A stretch of 64,000 bases of DNA from an uncultured Eubacteriaceae bacterium (GTDB taxonomy: Bacteria; Bacillota; Clostridia; Lachnospirales; CAG-274): positions 1 to 64,000 of the forward strand of contig CAMTZM010000001.1 in NCBI GenBank assembly GCA_947086655.1, given 5' to 3'. The translations under genes were made by a program, and so were the position numbers. The notes under the pieces are model-generated. The model had not been told where the DNA came from and ran no database searches. It saw only the letters and a program-made list of their open reading frames with translations. Below, one piece after another: positions 47,721 to 57,703 of the stretch. The stretch's first letter is position 1; every line of letters starts with the position of its first letter.

Positions 47721-48279
47721 TTGTTTGCTCCAATTCGTTATATTTTTGTTGTATAGACTGAAAGTCTATATGTGCAGGATGCATTTTTGATTCATCCCTT
47801 AAAAGTGCAGAAGGATGATATGTAGCTATTATATCGCAGTTTTTTCTGTTATACCATATTCCACGGCTTTTTGTTATTCTAAAATCCGGTGATATAATTG
47901 CCTGTGCAGCTATACGTCCGAGACAGACAAGTATTTTCGGTCTGATAAGCAAAAATTGATATCGAAGAAAATTAATGCAAGCTTCTTGTTCTGTCTTTTC
48001 TGGGTCTCTGTTATAAGGCGGACGGCATTTAACTATATTTGCTATATAAACTTTTGAACGGTCTAATCCTATGGATGAAAGCATTTTATCAAGAAGCTGC
48101 CCGGCAGGGCCTACAAATGGTTTTCCCTGCAAGTCCTCTTGCTGCCCGGGACCTTCTCCTATAAACATTATTTTACTTTTTCTGTTTCCATCTCCTATTA
48201 CAACGTTTGTACGTGTTTGTGCTAAAGGGCATTTATAGCAATTCATACAAGCGTTTTCAAGTTCTTCCCATGAACGCAT
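47710..48279 (-). CDS. Uracil-DNA glycosylase, type 4 (iron-sulfur)
   Basis: A 189-residue family 4 enzyme. Cluster cysteines CMNCYKCPL are at the N-terminus. GEGPGQQEDLQGKPFVGPAG is the catalytic loop, NIVKCRPP holds another ligand, and TYHPSALLR is the late motif. It removes uracil from DNA. AGGAGTG precedes the ATG. Confidence 0.95.
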   Translation of the reverse strand: MRSWEELENACMNCYKCPLAQTRTNVVIGDGNRKSKIMFIGEGPGQQEDLQGKPFVGPAGQLLDKMLSSIGLDRSKVYIANIVKCRPPYNRDPEKTEQEACINFLRYQFLLIRPKILVCLGRIAAQAIISPDFRITKSRGIWYNRKNCDIIATYHPSALLRDESKMHPAHIDFQSIQQKYNELEQTNEQ

Positions 48280-48310
48280 TTTGTTATCACTCCTAATAAT
48301 TGAGAAAGTA

Positions 48311-48706
48311 TCAGTATTTTTTTAGTTTTTCGTTAAATTGGTATGGCATTAAATCTTTTATTTTATATTTTTCTATTTTTCCATCGTTATTTGATACAAT
48401 TAATTCTCCTTCAGGCATAAACTCAAATAAAACTTGAATACATATTCCACATGGATATGTGAAATTTTTTCCAGATGACATTACGGCTATTTTTTTGAAA
48501 TTTTTTTCGCCTTCGGAAACAGCTTTTAAAATAGCGGTTCTTTCGGCGCATATTGATGCGCCAAAAGATATATTTTCCACATTGCAGCCTGTAAATACAT
48601 TCCCTTTTTCAGTCAAAACACATGCTCCCACTTTAAAGCCGGAATAAGGAGAATATGAATTTTCTTTCGCTTTGTCAGCAATTTTAATAAGTTCAGAGTC
48701 TTCCAT
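48311..48706 (-). CDS. cdd: Cytidine deaminase
   Basis: A 131-residue enzyme that deaminates cytidine and deoxycytidine. NSYSPYSGFKVGACV, CAERTAILKAVSEGE (His replaced by the Cys-type C-A-E) and PCGICIQVLFEF supply the three zinc cysteines. I chose the ATG at 48706 after GAGGTGATTTTA; a GTG further up falls in the ribosome site. Confidence 0.94.
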   Translation of the reverse strand: MEDSELIKIADKAKENSYSPYSGFKVGACVLTEKGNVFTGCNVENISFGASICAERTAILKAVSEGEKNFKKIAVMSSGKNFTYPCGICIQVLFEFMPEGELIVSNNDGKIEKYKIKDLMPYQFNEKLKKY

Positions 48707-48711
48707 TAAAA

Positions 48712-49170
48712 TCACCTCGTAATATTTAAACTTTTTAATATATTTTCCTGTTTTTCAAACATAATTTTTTCTTCATTTTCTGTCATGTGGTCATATCCTA
48801 AAAGGTGCAGCATACTATGAGTAGTTAAAAACGCTATTTCACGAGTAATACTGTGCCCATATTCTTTTGCCTGTGAAATTGCTTTTTCAATGCTTATAAT
48901 AATATCTCCGAGAATTATTGTGCCTTTATTTGGAATTTCCTCATTTTCAAAATCAATTAAAGGAAATGAAAGTACATCTGTTTCTTTGTCTATGTTCCTA
49001 TATTTTTTATTTATTTGTCTTATTTCTTTATTTGATACAATAGAAAAACTTATTTCTGTATTTAAAGAAAAGTTTTCACTTTCTAATACAGCTTTTGCTA
49101 CATTTTCAATAAGATTTTCTTTCTCACAATCAAAATCATATTCGGTTCTGTTATCAAAAAGTATTTTCAT
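48712..49170 (-). CDS. ybeY: Endoribonuclease YbeY
   Basis: A 152-residue metalloprotein with the zinc motif HSMLHLLGYDH near the C-terminus and ETDVLSFPL, GDIIIS before it. It matures rRNA and takes part in ribosome quality control. Its ATG overlaps the stop of pgpH (ATGA). Confidence 0.95.
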   Translation of the reverse strand: MKILFDNRTEYDFDCEKENLIENVAKAVLESENFSLNTEISFSIVSNKEIRQINKKYRNIDKETDVLSFPLIDFENEEIPNKGTIILGDIIISIEKAISQAKEYGHSITREIAFLTTHSMLHLLGYDHMTENEEKIMFEKQENILKSLNITR

Positions 49171-51245
49171 TTTTTATTTTCGCTTTCTTTGTTTTCTTTA
49201 TTCATTTCAGGATAGGAAACTCTGCCATGATACATTCCTTTAAATACGTCCATAAATGAGTACGCCATAGTTTCTAAATCTTTAATTTTAAGCATACTGT
49301 CGTTTAATTGGTTATCATTAAATTTATCTATTATAAGAGAATGCACAAAGTTTGTAAGTTCAGATACGTTATTTACCGAATGTATTTTACTTCTGACAGC
49401 AGCTTCAACTGTATCAGCAATCATTATTATAGCTGCTTCTTTGCTTTTTGGAGTTGTATGAGAATATCTAAACTCATTTTCATCAACTTCATCTTCAGGA
49501 TATTTCTGAAGAGCTTTATAATAAAAAAATTTAATAAGAGTACTTCCGTGATGCTGTTCAATTATATCTCTTATTGTTTTTGGAAGTTTATATTCATCGG
49601 CAAACTCTATTCCGGCTTTTACATGGCTTTTTATAATCTGAATACTGTTATATGGGTCCATATAGTCATGGAGGTTTTTACCCATTACATTTTCGCTGAA
49701 ATATTGAGGATACTTTAATTTTCCTATGTCATGATAATACGCTCCTACTCTTGCTATTATAGGGTTTGCACCTATGTCGCATGCTGCCGACTCAGCTAAA
49801 TTTGCAACAATTAAGCTATGGTGATATGTACCGGGGGCTTCAATCATAAGACGCCGTATAAGTTTTTTATTTGGATTTAAAAGGTCAAGAAGTTTAAACG
49901 ATGTAGTTATTCCAAATACATTTTCCCATATAGGCAAACTTCCAACTGCTAATATTATTGCAAATATTCCGCTTAAAAACGCATATAGGCAGTAGTTTAA
50001 TATATTTGTATATAATTTCTCAAAAAAAAGAGTGAGAGAAACGATTACAATTACGTTTATAAATGAATTTAATATACCTACTCTAATTATTTTATTTCTG
50101 TCAGTTGTATATTTTGACATTATTCCGGCAAACATTCCTGTAATTAAAAAATAAAGCAAAAATGAGTTTTCACCTTTAAAAATTATAAAACATATAATGC
50201 TTGTACTAAAATTAAGCAATATTGACAGCTTATAGCTTGTAAGAAGTGACGTAATAATAGCCAGAGCCGTTATTGGTACAAACATATAAGGTAAATTTGT
50301 CATAAGCCTTGCTGATAATATAGTTATAATATATAGGGTACAAATAAGTACAATTAATTTCTTATTTGTACATATGTTTCTTTCAATAGCGTAAATACAC
50401 ATACATGTTAAAGAAAATAAAACCGCTGTAAATGTTGTAACTCCTGTTATAGGTATAATACTTTCAAAAATACTTGAGTTTTCAGTATAACCAAGAGAGT
50501 CTAAAATACTATATATTTCCTCTGTTATTATTTCTCCCTCTCCTACTATTTTTTGATTTTTTAAAATCATTACAGGTTCTACGCTATTTAACGCATCTTG
50601 TCTTGCTTTTTCAGTAGCGTCATTATCTAATTTAAGGTTTGGTTCTATAACAGAGGATATAATACTGTAACCTACATTTGATAATTCCTGAGAAATATCA
50701 AGATTTTGCAGTTCTTCATTTATAAACAAAAGATTTTTTTGTACAGAATCCTCTCGTATTCCTTGTTCAAGTGCCGATTCTGTAATTCGTATTACGCTTT
50801 GTTTGAAATTTGTAAGCTGTTCTTTTGGAAGAAAAAGAATATAATTTATCTGAGAATCTGTTAAATAAATTTTTGAGGACGAAAAATACGTTCTTATATC
50901 TTTTCCTTCTGCTGTTTCAATATTTGCCGTTATATCGTTTATACATGTATCAAGCTGTATGAAAAATGTGTTAAGTTCGTTTATAACTCTTGCCTGAACC
51001 TGCGTATCATGCGAATACAACGGGGATATTTCTTCAAGTGCTTTTTCTTTTAGTTTTTCAGTGGCATATTCATTTATTATAGTTTTATTTGCTGTAAATT
51101 TCTGAGTTGAAACACTTCCTATGGATATATGATAATCTTCTTGTATATATATGCTTGTAATAATTAAAAATATTGTTATAATAAAAGCAGAAACTATAAT
51201 AAACGAATTAAACATAAAAGCTTTATTAAAATATTTATTTTTCAT
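49167..51245 (-). CDS. Membrane HD-domain protein PgpH/YqfF, likely c-di-AMP phosphodiesterase
   Basis: A 692-residue protein. The N-terminal membrane segment is followed by an outside 7TM-HD extracellular domain (about 35-265), seven membrane segments (about 270-450) and an HD domain with HHSLIVANLAESAACDIG and GAYYHDIGKLKYP. PgpH proteins hydrolyse cyclic-di-AMP. I chose the ATG at 51245 because GGGGGTG lies just before it. Confidence 0.92.
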   Translation of the reverse strand: MKNKYFNKAFMFNSFIIVSAFIITIFLIITSIYIQEDYHISIGSVSTQKFTANKTIINEYATEKLKEKALEEISPLYSHDTQVQARVINELNTFFIQLDTCINDITANIETAEGKDIRTYFSSSKIYLTDSQINYILFLPKEQLTNFKQSVIRITESALEQGIREDSVQKNLLFINEELQNLDISQELSNVGYSIISSVIEPNLKLDNDATEKARQDALNSVEPVMILKNQKIVGEGEIITEEIYSILDSLGYTENSSIFESIIPITGVTTFTAVLFSLTCMCIYAIERNICTNKKLIVLICTLYIITILSARLMTNLPYMFVPITALAIITSLLTSYKLSILLNFSTSIICFIIFKGENSFLLYFLITGMFAGIMSKYTTDRNKIIRVGILNSFINVIVIVSLTLFFEKLYTNILNYCLYAFLSGIFAIILAVGSLPIWENVFGITTSFKLLDLLNPNKKLIRRLMIEAPGTYHHSLIVANLAESAACDIGANPIIARVGAYYHDIGKLKYPQYFSENVMGKNLHDYMDPYNSIQIIKSHVKAGIEFADEYKLPKTIRDIIEQHHGSTLIKFFYYKALQKYPEDEVDENEFRYSHTTPKSKEAAIIMIADTVEAAVRSKIHSVNNVSELTNFVHSLIIDKFNDNQLNDSMLKIKDLETMAYSFMDVFKGMYHGRVSYPEMNKENKESENKK

Positions 51246-51269
51246 TCGCATCACCCCCGTTTACAGCTT

Positions 51270-52250
51270 TTAACGACGTTGTTTCTGTGGTTTATTTTCT
51301 TTTTTTTGTTCATAAACCTCATATGCTTTAATTATCTTTTGTACAAGAGGATGACGTACAACATCTTTATTTGTAAGTTCAGATATAGCTATATCTTCTA
51401 TATTGTTAAGTATTTTAGCAGCTTCAATAAGTCCTGAGCGTTTTCCGCCCGGCAAGTCTATTTGAGTTACGTCGCCTGTTATTACGGCTTTTGAGTTAAA
51501 GCCAATTCTTGTCAAAAACATTTTCATTTGTTCGGGAGTTGTATTTTGTGCTTCGTCTAATACAATAAACGAGTTGTCAAGAGTCCTTCCTCTCATATAA
51601 GCAAGAGGGGCAACTTCTATTGCTCCTTTTTCAACATTTTTCTGAAATTGATCAGCACCCATTATTTCATAAAGTGCATCGTATAACGGTCTAAGATAAG
51701 GGTCAACTTTCTGCTGCATATCTCCCGGCAAAAATCCAAGATTTTCTCCGGCCTCAATAGCCGGTCTTGTTAATATGATTCTGTTTATATCATTGTTTTT
51801 AAACGCTGTTATAGCCATAGCCATAGCTAAATAAGTTTTTCCTGTTCCGGCTGGACCAATTCCAAATACAATTGTATTTTTTCTAATATTTTCAATATAC
51901 TTTTTTTGTCCTAATGTTTTTGGTTTAAGCGGTCTTCCTGAAATAGTCATACATATAAAATCATCTGAAAGTTTATTTATTTCATCTAAATTATTGTTAT
52001 CTACTTCGTTTATAATATAATTTAGTTTTTGCTCATCTATTAATTCACCTTTTCCGGCAGCATCAATAAGACTGTTTAAAACATTTTCAGCCTTTTTAAT
52101 ACTTTCTTCATCACCGGAAATTAATATATCGTCTCCTCTGTTTATTATTTTAATAGAAAATGAGTTTTCTATTTTTTTTATATTTTCATCAAAATTACCG
52201 AATACATTTGATATTATGTCATTTTTTATTTGTATTCTTTCTGCCTGCAT
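51270..52250 (-). CDS. PhoH-like ATPase
   Basis: A 326-residue protein with an N-terminal KH-like region and a PhoH ATPase domain. Walker A is GPAGTGKTYLAMA, Walker B is FIVLDEAQNTTPEQ, and TGDVTQIDLPGGKRSGL follows. I prefer the ATG at 52250, with AAAGGAG about 11 bases upstream. It sits in the usual place between yqfD and pgpH-ybeY. The precise role, perhaps in RNA turnover, is not settled. Confidence 0.94.
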   Translation of the reverse strand: MQAERIQIKNDIISNVFGNFDENIKKIENSFSIKIINRGDDILISGDEESIKKAENVLNSLIDAAGKGELIDEQKLNYIINEVDNNNLDEINKLSDDFICMTISGRPLKPKTLGQKKYIENIRKNTIVFGIGPAGTGKTYLAMAMAITAFKNNDINRIILTRPAIEAGENLGFLPGDMQQKVDPYLRPLYDALYEIMGADQFQKNVEKGAIEVAPLAYMRGRTLDNSFIVLDEAQNTTPEQMKMFLTRIGFNSKAVITGDVTQIDLPGGKRSGLIEAAKILNNIEDIAISELTNKDVVRHPLVQKIIKAYEVYEQKKENKPQKQRR

Positions 52251-52277
52251 TAAGTTTTTTTCTCCTTTCAAAATATG

Positions 52278-53465
52278 TCAGTTAAGAGGTTCGTAAAGCC
52301 CTATATTTTGTACGACTGTTATTATTGCAGTAGCTTTTAAAGATTTTTTGTCCTCTTTAAATTCTATTGTTTTATCTATTATATCAGTATCTATTGAAAA
52401 TGTCTCTAATATTTTATCATTTATAAGTTTTTCAGCCTCCTTTTTAGCTTCTTCAATAGTTCGCTTTTTTTCAACGTATTCATATTCTTTATATATATCC
52501 GTTGCTATTATTATAGGCAAAGCGTAGTTTTCACCGGCGCTAAGCTGTTTTCTTGATACGAACTTATCAAAGTTTTTAAATTTTATTTTTGGTTTAATTA
52601 TATTTATATTTTTACCGGAAACAATAAAAGAATAATCTTTCTTTATATTATCGGTATATTTCTTTTCAGTATACATCAAAGGAACAGATACTTCAAGTTT
52701 ATGCCAAAGTTTTGCTTTTATATCTGCTTGAGCGTGGGTATATTCTTTAATAACGCCTGTTTCGTCTTCTTTTATAGTAAGTTCTCCAGATACAAGTACA
52801 TCACCTTTTGAAACTACATCTTTTGCTTTTACTAAAGGAGTTCCCTTTTTTGTTGAAATTTCTGTAATAATACCGTCTGCCGATGCTACTATATTACATG
52901 GAGTTTTGTCTTCTGAAACAGTAATGGGCGGAAGTGTTTCAGTAAGCCTTATAACTGCTTTTGTTCCTTTTATGTTTATAGATATCCATGATATGTCTGT
53001 AAATGAGTTTTTAAATTCTTTTTCAAGTGCTTTTGTGTCAATTGAAAGTTTAGAACTGCCTATTTTTAAATTTCTTTCTTCACAGAATTTCATTATTTTT
53101 TCAGTATCTATTCTGTTATTTCCTTCTATTTCAATTAGCCAGATAAATGATGACATTGTATAAATAGCGAAAATAAAAATTAATATGCCTAAAACAAAGG
53201 CTTTTCTTTTTTTATGTTTAAAAAGCCAAAAAGGAACTCCTCTTTTTTCAACTATTTTTATTCGGCAGTTAGTTTTTTTAGCGCATGGTTTAAGCATACG
53301 AAAAGCTTTTAATGAAACATTTGCCCGTATAGCATTTTTACTTGGATGTATATTCCAAATATAAATGTTTTTATGTACCGCAAGGTTTAAAAATCTTGCC
53401 GAGGAAAATCCTTTTATATCAATAATAACATAACCTCTTATAAAATTCCATAATGTTAAAAACAT
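52278..53465 (-). CDS. yqfD: Sporulation protein YqfD
   Basis: A 395-residue membrane protein. An N-terminal cytoplasmic part (RGYVIIDIKGFSSARFLN) is followed by one membrane span (about 95-115) and a large outside domain. It is conserved in spore formers next to yqfC, where it belongs to the SigE regulon (Bacillus). The start ATG at 53465 has AGGTG nine bases before it; GTG at 53471 is an alternative. Confidence 0.9.
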   Translation of the reverse strand: MFLTLWNFIRGYVIIDIKGFSSARFLNLAVHKNIYIWNIHPSKNAIRANVSLKAFRMLKPCAKKTNCRIKIVEKRGVPFWLFKHKKRKAFVLGILIFIFAIYTMSSFIWLIEIEGNNRIDTEKIMKFCEERNLKIGSSKLSIDTKALEKEFKNSFTDISWISINIKGTKAVIRLTETLPPITVSEDKTPCNIVASADGIITEISTKKGTPLVKAKDVVSKGDVLVSGELTIKEDETGVIKEYTHAQADIKAKLWHKLEVSVPLMYTEKKYTDNIKKDYSFIVSGKNINIIKPKIKFKNFDKFVSRKQLSAGENYALPIIIATDIYKEYEYVEKKRTIEEAKKEAEKLINDKILETFSIDTDIIDKTIEFKEDKKSLKATAIITVVQNIGLYEPLN

Positions 53466-53483
53466 TTTCACATCACCTGCTTT

Positions 53484-53768
53484 TTATAATAAAAATTCAA
53501 GGCTTTGTATTGTTCCTGTAACGGAAAGATTTTCTGATGTTATCTCTTTTAAAATAAGTCCGCTGCCTTCAATTTTAAGAATGCCGCATGTTGTTGTCAG
53601 TTTTACTCTGCCGCTTGAGTATTCAAGTATGCCTTTATGATTTTCTATGGTAAAATCTTCTTTTCCAACTATTGTTATTAAAGGAAGGTTTAATGTTATT
53701 TCTTTTGGAAGTTCAAGCATTGAGGAAAAATTTTTTCTTATATTTTGTTTTATGTTGTTCGGTTTCAT
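53484..53768 (-). CDS. yqfC: Sporulation protein YqfC
   Basis: A 94-residue YabP/YqfC-family protein (ELPKEITLNLPLITIVGKED, YSSGRVKLTTTCG). It is made in the mother cell in Bacillus and pairs with YqfD. GGGTGATAAAATT precedes the ATG. It is the first gene of the minus-strand cluster running to recO. This and spoIIID are the main signs that the organism forms spores. Confidence 0.9.
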   Translation of the reverse strand: MKPNNIKQNIRKNFSSMLELPKEITLNLPLITIVGKEDFTIENHKGILEYSSGRVKLTTTCGILKIEGSGLILKEITSENLSVTGTIQSLEFLL

Positions 53769-53884
53769 AATTTTATCACCCGTTATTAGTATATGACATA
53801 AAGGTTATGTTTAGAATTTTGGTTGTTTTCAATATATTTTCTTTGTGCTATAATAATCATAATTTTACAAAGGAGGTAGATTTT

Positions 53885-54442
53885 ATGTCTAATTTTTTTT
53901 ATGAAAAAGATATTAATATGATTACGCTTGCTGAGGGCAAAAATTACAGAAAAATTAAAGCACATAGTGAAAATATTATGCTTGTGGAGGTATATTTTAA
54001 AAATGGAGCGATAGGAGAGCCGCATAGACATATACATGAACAAGCGTGTTATTGTCTTGAGGGGGAGTTTGAATTTACAATAGGAAATGAAATAAAAACT
54101 ATAAGCGTAGGAGATACTGTTTATATCCCTTCAAATATAGAGCATGGCTGCCGTGTTTTAAGCGAAAAGGGGCGTCTTCTTGATATTTTTACACCTCAAA
54201 GGGATGATTTTATAAATAATGATGATAAAAAATATTATGTAATAGACCGTTTTGAGGGGGATATTGCGGTTTTAATTGAGCTTGATGGTGATAAACATAT
54301 AGATATAGAAAAGGAAAAACTTATTGACGCAAACGAGGGTATGATTGTTTCTGAGAAAGACGGAAAGTTTTATATTGAAAAAGATAAAACTGAAGAAAGA
54401 AAAGCGAGAATAAAAAGAAAGTTTGATAATTTATGGAAATAA
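53885..54442 (+). CDS. Cupin domain protein fused to DUF3006
   Basis: A 185-residue protein. The N-terminal part (about 20-110) is a cupin barrel (NGAIGEPHRHIHEQACYCLE, GDTVYIPSNIEHGC) with the metal-binding His and Glu. The C-terminal part (about 118-183) matches DUF3006 (YVIDRFEGDIAVLIELDG, then ANEGMIV and the RKFDNLW end). The two are usually separate, so this is an unusual fusion. The role is unknown. AAAGGAGGTAG precedes the ATG. It overlaps nothing and ends 16 bases before the next gene. Confidence 0.82.
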   Translation: MSNFFYEKDINMITLAEGKNYRKIKAHSENIMLVEVYFKNGAIGEPHRHIHEQACYCLEGEFEFTIGNEIKTISVGDTVYIPSNIEHGCRVLSEKGRLLDIFTPQRDDFINNDDKKYYVIDRFEGDIAVLIELDGDKHIDIEKEKLIDANEGMIVSEKDGKFYIEKDKTEERKARIKRKFDNLWK

Positions 54443-54458
54443 ATGTGAGGCGTTATTT

Positions 54459-55874
54459 ATGAATTCTATTTTTGGAAAACAATTTTTTTTATATATGGGT
54501 TCGCTTTTAATTAGTTTTATTTTAATTGGGGCAGGACTTACTCAGGCATTTAGTTCGTATTTTGTAACACAAAGAATTGACGGGCTTACTATTCAAGGTA
54601 AAAAAATTTCAAAAGTATTTGAGCAAGCTTATTATTTTGGCGGAATTTATGACCGTGAAAAACTTAATGAGCAAATTACTTTGCTTGATGATTACCTTGA
54701 GGCAAGTTTTATTTATATAGATAACAGCGGTAAAATTTTGATGATTTCAAATGATATTGATTCTAAATGGCTTGGACAGGAGATTAATATTGATGATGTA
54801 AAAAAGGCAATAAGCGGAGAGATAGTTAGCTTTGAAAATCTTTTCGGAGGTATATTTAATAAGACGGTTATTACGGTAGGCTATCCTATTACGGTTCATG
54901 GAAATACGATAGGAGCTGTATTTTTAAGTTCTCCTATGACTGATTTACAAAAGACTACAAATGATGCGCTTAAAATTATTGTTTTTATTGTATTTATAGC
55001 CGGAATATTAGGTTTTGTACTAATTTATATGTCATCTAAAAAGCTTGTCAAACCTCTTTTAGAGATGAATGAGGCAGCTAAAGTTATATCAGGGGGAAAC
55101 TTTGAAAAAAGGCTTACTGTAAAAGGAAAAGACGAAATAGCGCAGCTTGCCGTTAGTTTTAATGAAATGGCAGAAAGTCTTAATGAACAGGAAAACAGAA
55201 GAAAAGAGTTTCTTTCAAATATATCTCATGATTTAAGGTCGCCTCTTACTTCAATGAAAGGTTTTTTACAAGCTATTATTGATGGTACAGTTCCTTATGA
55301 AAAGCAAAATCATTATCTTAATATAATTTTAGATGAGTCTGACAGACTTGCGAAAATGGCTAATAATATTATTGATATAAATATGCTTGATAATAGTAAT
55401 TATGTAATTGAAACAAGCCGTTTTGATATAAATGAGCTTATAAGAAAAACCGTTTATAATTTTGAAACTCGTATTGTAAAAAAGAATATAAGCGTGAATG
55501 TAGAGTTAGCTGAAAATAAAACGTATGTTAATGCCGATTATGAAAAAATACAAAGGGTAATATATAACCTTATAGACAATGCAGTTAAATTTACTAATGA
55601 TGACGGAATAATAGATATTGAGACTGATATTGAAAAGGAAAAAGTTTTTGTTAAAATAAGAGATAATGGACGTGGTATATCAAAAGAAGAACAAAAAAGA
55701 ATTTTTGAGAGATTTTATAAGGCTGATTCTTCAAGAGGAGAAGATAAAATGGGAAGCGGTTTAGGTCTTTCAATTGTAAAAGAATTTATAAAGGCTCATA
55801 ATGAAACAATAAGCGTAAAAAGTGAACTTGGAAATGGATGTGAATTTGTATTTTCACTTAAAAGAAACATTTAA
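54459..55874 (+). CDS. Sensor histidine kinase (HAMP type)
   Basis: A 471-residue kinase. Two membrane spans (about 9-32 and 168-190) enclose an outside sensor domain. A HAMP domain follows (KLVKPLLEMNEAAKVISGGN), then HisKA with ISHDLRSPLTSMK, and the ATPase domain (N box NLIDNAVKF, G1 DNGRGIS, G2 GSGLGLSIVKEF). Its response regulator is not next to it in the usual upstream position; the OmpR-type regulator 90 bases downstream has its own kinase, so pairing is uncertain. A 13-bp hairpin follows the gene. Confidence 0.9.
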   Translation: MNSIFGKQFFLYMGSLLISFILIGAGLTQAFSSYFVTQRIDGLTIQGKKISKVFEQAYYFGGIYDREKLNEQITLLDDYLEASFIYIDNSGKILMISNDIDSKWLGQEINIDDVKKAISGEIVSFENLFGGIFNKTVITVGYPITVHGNTIGAVFLSSPMTDLQKTTNDALKIIVFIVFIAGILGFVLIYMSSKKLVKPLLEMNEAAKVISGGNFEKRLTVKGKDEIAQLAVSFNEMAESLNEQENRRKEFLSNISHDLRSPLTSMKGFLQAIIDGTVPYEKQNHYLNIILDESDRLAKMANNIIDINMLDNSNYVIETSRFDINELIRKTVYNFETRIVKKNISVNVELAENKTYVNADYEKIQRVIYNLIDNAVKFTNDDGIIDIETDIEKEKVFVKIRDNGRGISKEEQKRIFERFYKADSSRGEDKMGSGLGLSIVKEFIKAHNETISVKSELGNGCEFVFSLKRNI

Positions 55875-55901
55875 AATAATATTATAGGTTAATAATATAT
55901 G

Positions 55902-55940
55902 ATGTATAAGTAAATTTATTTTATAATTTTACTTATACAT
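55902..55940. other. Hairpin between kinase and response regulator genes
   Basis: ATGTATAAGTAAA and TTTACTTATACAT form a perfect 13-bp stem. No T run follows on the plus strand, so it may be a weak terminator or a processing site. Confidence 0.45.
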
Positions 55941-55960
55941 TATTAAAAGAGGAAATAAAG

Positions 55961-56608
55961 ATGAAAATTCTTATTGTTGAAGATGATAAAGCTTTAAATA
56001 ACGGAATTAAATTATCATTAAATGAAAATAATGTTTTACAGGCGTTTTGCTTAAAAGAAGCAAGAAGTTTACTTAAAAGTACAAATTTTGATTTAATTAT
56101 ACTTGATATAAATTTGCCGGATGGAAACGGGATTGATTTATGTGTTGAAATAAGAGAAAAAAGTTTTGTTCCTATTATTATTTTAACGGCAAATGATATG
56201 GAAATTGATATTGTTACAGGACTTGAGAGCGGAGCTGATGATTATATTACAAAGCCGTTTTCTCTTGCGATTCTTCGTGCAAGAGTAAATGCTGTTTTAA
56301 GACGAAAGCAAAATGATATAAATGTATTTAGATTAGGAAAATATAATTTTGATTTTGAACATATGAAATTTTGTATAGATGATATACCTATTGAGTTAAG
56401 CAAAACAGAACAAAGACTTTTAAAAATTTTTGTTCATAATATAGGAAATACTATTTCTCGAGATACGCTGCTTGAAAATGTTTGGGATTGTAAAGCGGAA
56501 TTTGTTGATGAAAACGCTTTATCTGTAACAGTAAAGCGTCTCAGAAAAAAGCTGCCTGATATACCTATAAAAACAGTTTATGGAATAGGTTATGTATGGG
56601 AGAAATAA
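55961..56608 (+). CDS. OmpR-family response regulator (BceR-like)
   Basis: A 215-residue two-domain regulator. The receiver domain has DDKA near residue 8 and the phospho-Asp in LIILDINLPDG, with Lys in DDYITKPFS. The C-terminal winged helix follows (LSKTEQRLLKIF ... VTVKRLRKK). It overlaps the next kinase by 13 bases and precedes an ABC transporter, the layout of peptide-antibiotic sensing systems. Confidence 0.92.
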   Translation: MKILIVEDDKALNNGIKLSLNENNVLQAFCLKEARSLLKSTNFDLIILDINLPDGNGIDLCVEIREKSFVPIIILTANDMEIDIVTGLESGADDYITKPFSLAILRARVNAVLRRKQNDINVFRLGKYNFDFEHMKFCIDDIPIELSKTEQRLLKIFVHNIGNTISRDTLLENVWDCKAEFVDENALSVTVKRLRKKLPDIPIKTVYGIGYVWEK

Positions 56609-57507
56609 AGATGTGGTATATAGTTTTAATAAGTATAATTGTTATATTGATTTTTATATTATGTGGGATGTATTTTTATGTTAAAAAAATTTTAAATTAT
56701 ATTGATAGAATGATTGAAAGTGCTATAAATAATACATTTTCTGAAAGTTTATTTACTGAAAATAGTTTGTCAAGATTAGAAATGAAAATGTATAAGTATC
56801 TTTCAGCCGGAAATACGTCTTTAAAACAGATAAATACTGAAAAAGACAGAATAAAAACTTTAATTGCGGATATATCACATCAAACAAAAACATCTATATC
56901 AAATATTATGCTTTATTCTCAGCTTTTGGGAGAACAGACTGATTTAAACGACAGTACAAAAACTCTTGTATGGCAAATAGAAAATCAAACAGAAAAGTTA
57001 TATTTTTTAATTCAATCACTTTTGAAAACATCTCGTCTTGAAAATGGAATAATAAAGGTTAATCCCAAAAAAAATAGTGTAAATAAATTAATTGAGAGTA
57101 TTGATTATAAAAATTTTGCTTATAAAAAAGGTATAAAACTTATTATTGAAAATATTTCTGAAATTGATGCCATTTTTGATTTTAAATGGACGCTTGAGGC
57201 TTTAACAAATATTGTTGACAATGCATTGAAATATACGCCTTTAGGTGGAATTGTAAAAATTGGCGTGAAAGAATATGAAATGTTTGTTTGCATATATGTT
57301 TCTGATAGCGGAATAGGTATTTCAGAAAATGAAATATCAAAAATTTTTACAAGATTTTATCGTTCTCAAAATGTCTCTGACATTCAAGGAGTAGGTATAG
57401 GTCTTTACTTGTCTCGTGAAATTCTCTCAAAAGAAGGAGGATATATAAAAGTATCTTCAAAAATAAATAAAGGGTCAACATTTTCAGTATTTTTACCTAA
57501 GGAATAA
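56596..57507 (+). CDS. Sensor histidine kinase (BceS-like, intramembrane-sensing)
   Basis: A 303-residue kinase with only a short outside loop: one clear N-terminal membrane span (about 5-28), a dimerisation domain with DISHQTKTSISNIML (phospho-His), and the ATPase domain (IVDNALKYTP, SDSGIGIS, GVGIGLYLSREIL). Such small kinases sense through their partner transporter. It overlaps the response regulator gene. Confidence 0.9.
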   Translation: MGEIKMWYIVLISIIVILIFILCGMYFYVKKILNYIDRMIESAINNTFSESLFTENSLSRLEMKMYKYLSAGNTSLKQINTEKDRIKTLIADISHQTKTSISNIMLYSQLLGEQTDLNDSTKTLVWQIENQTEKLYFLIQSLLKTSRLENGIIKVNPKKNSVNKLIESIDYKNFAYKKGIKLIIENISEIDAIFDFKWTLEALTNIVDNALKYTPLGGIVKIGVKEYEMFVCIYVSDSGIGISENEISKIFTRFYRSQNVSDIQGVGIGLYLSREILSKEGGYIKVSSKINKGSTFSVFLPKE

Positions 57508-57703
57508 TTGAATTACATTAGGCTTGACTATATTCAGCACAAATAACGAATGTGTCAAAACTGTAAGATTTCAGAAAGATTTTAGACAGAATTACTTGTT
57601 AAAATAACCTATGTAAAAAATTATATGCAATAGAGTATAATTAATTTTATTATATTTCTAATACTTCAAAAGCTTATATAAAATTTTTATGGAGGTTAGC
57701 AGT
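57508..57703 (+). promoter_or_regulatory. Promoter region of the BceAB-like transporter
   Basis: The gap between kinase and transporter holds direct near-repeats (AAGATTTCAG, AAGATTTTAG at about 57570-57595), a candidate response-regulator site, and TATAAT (in GAGTATAATTAATT) with GGAGG before the ATPase. The match to a known BceR site was not tested. Confidence 0.4.
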
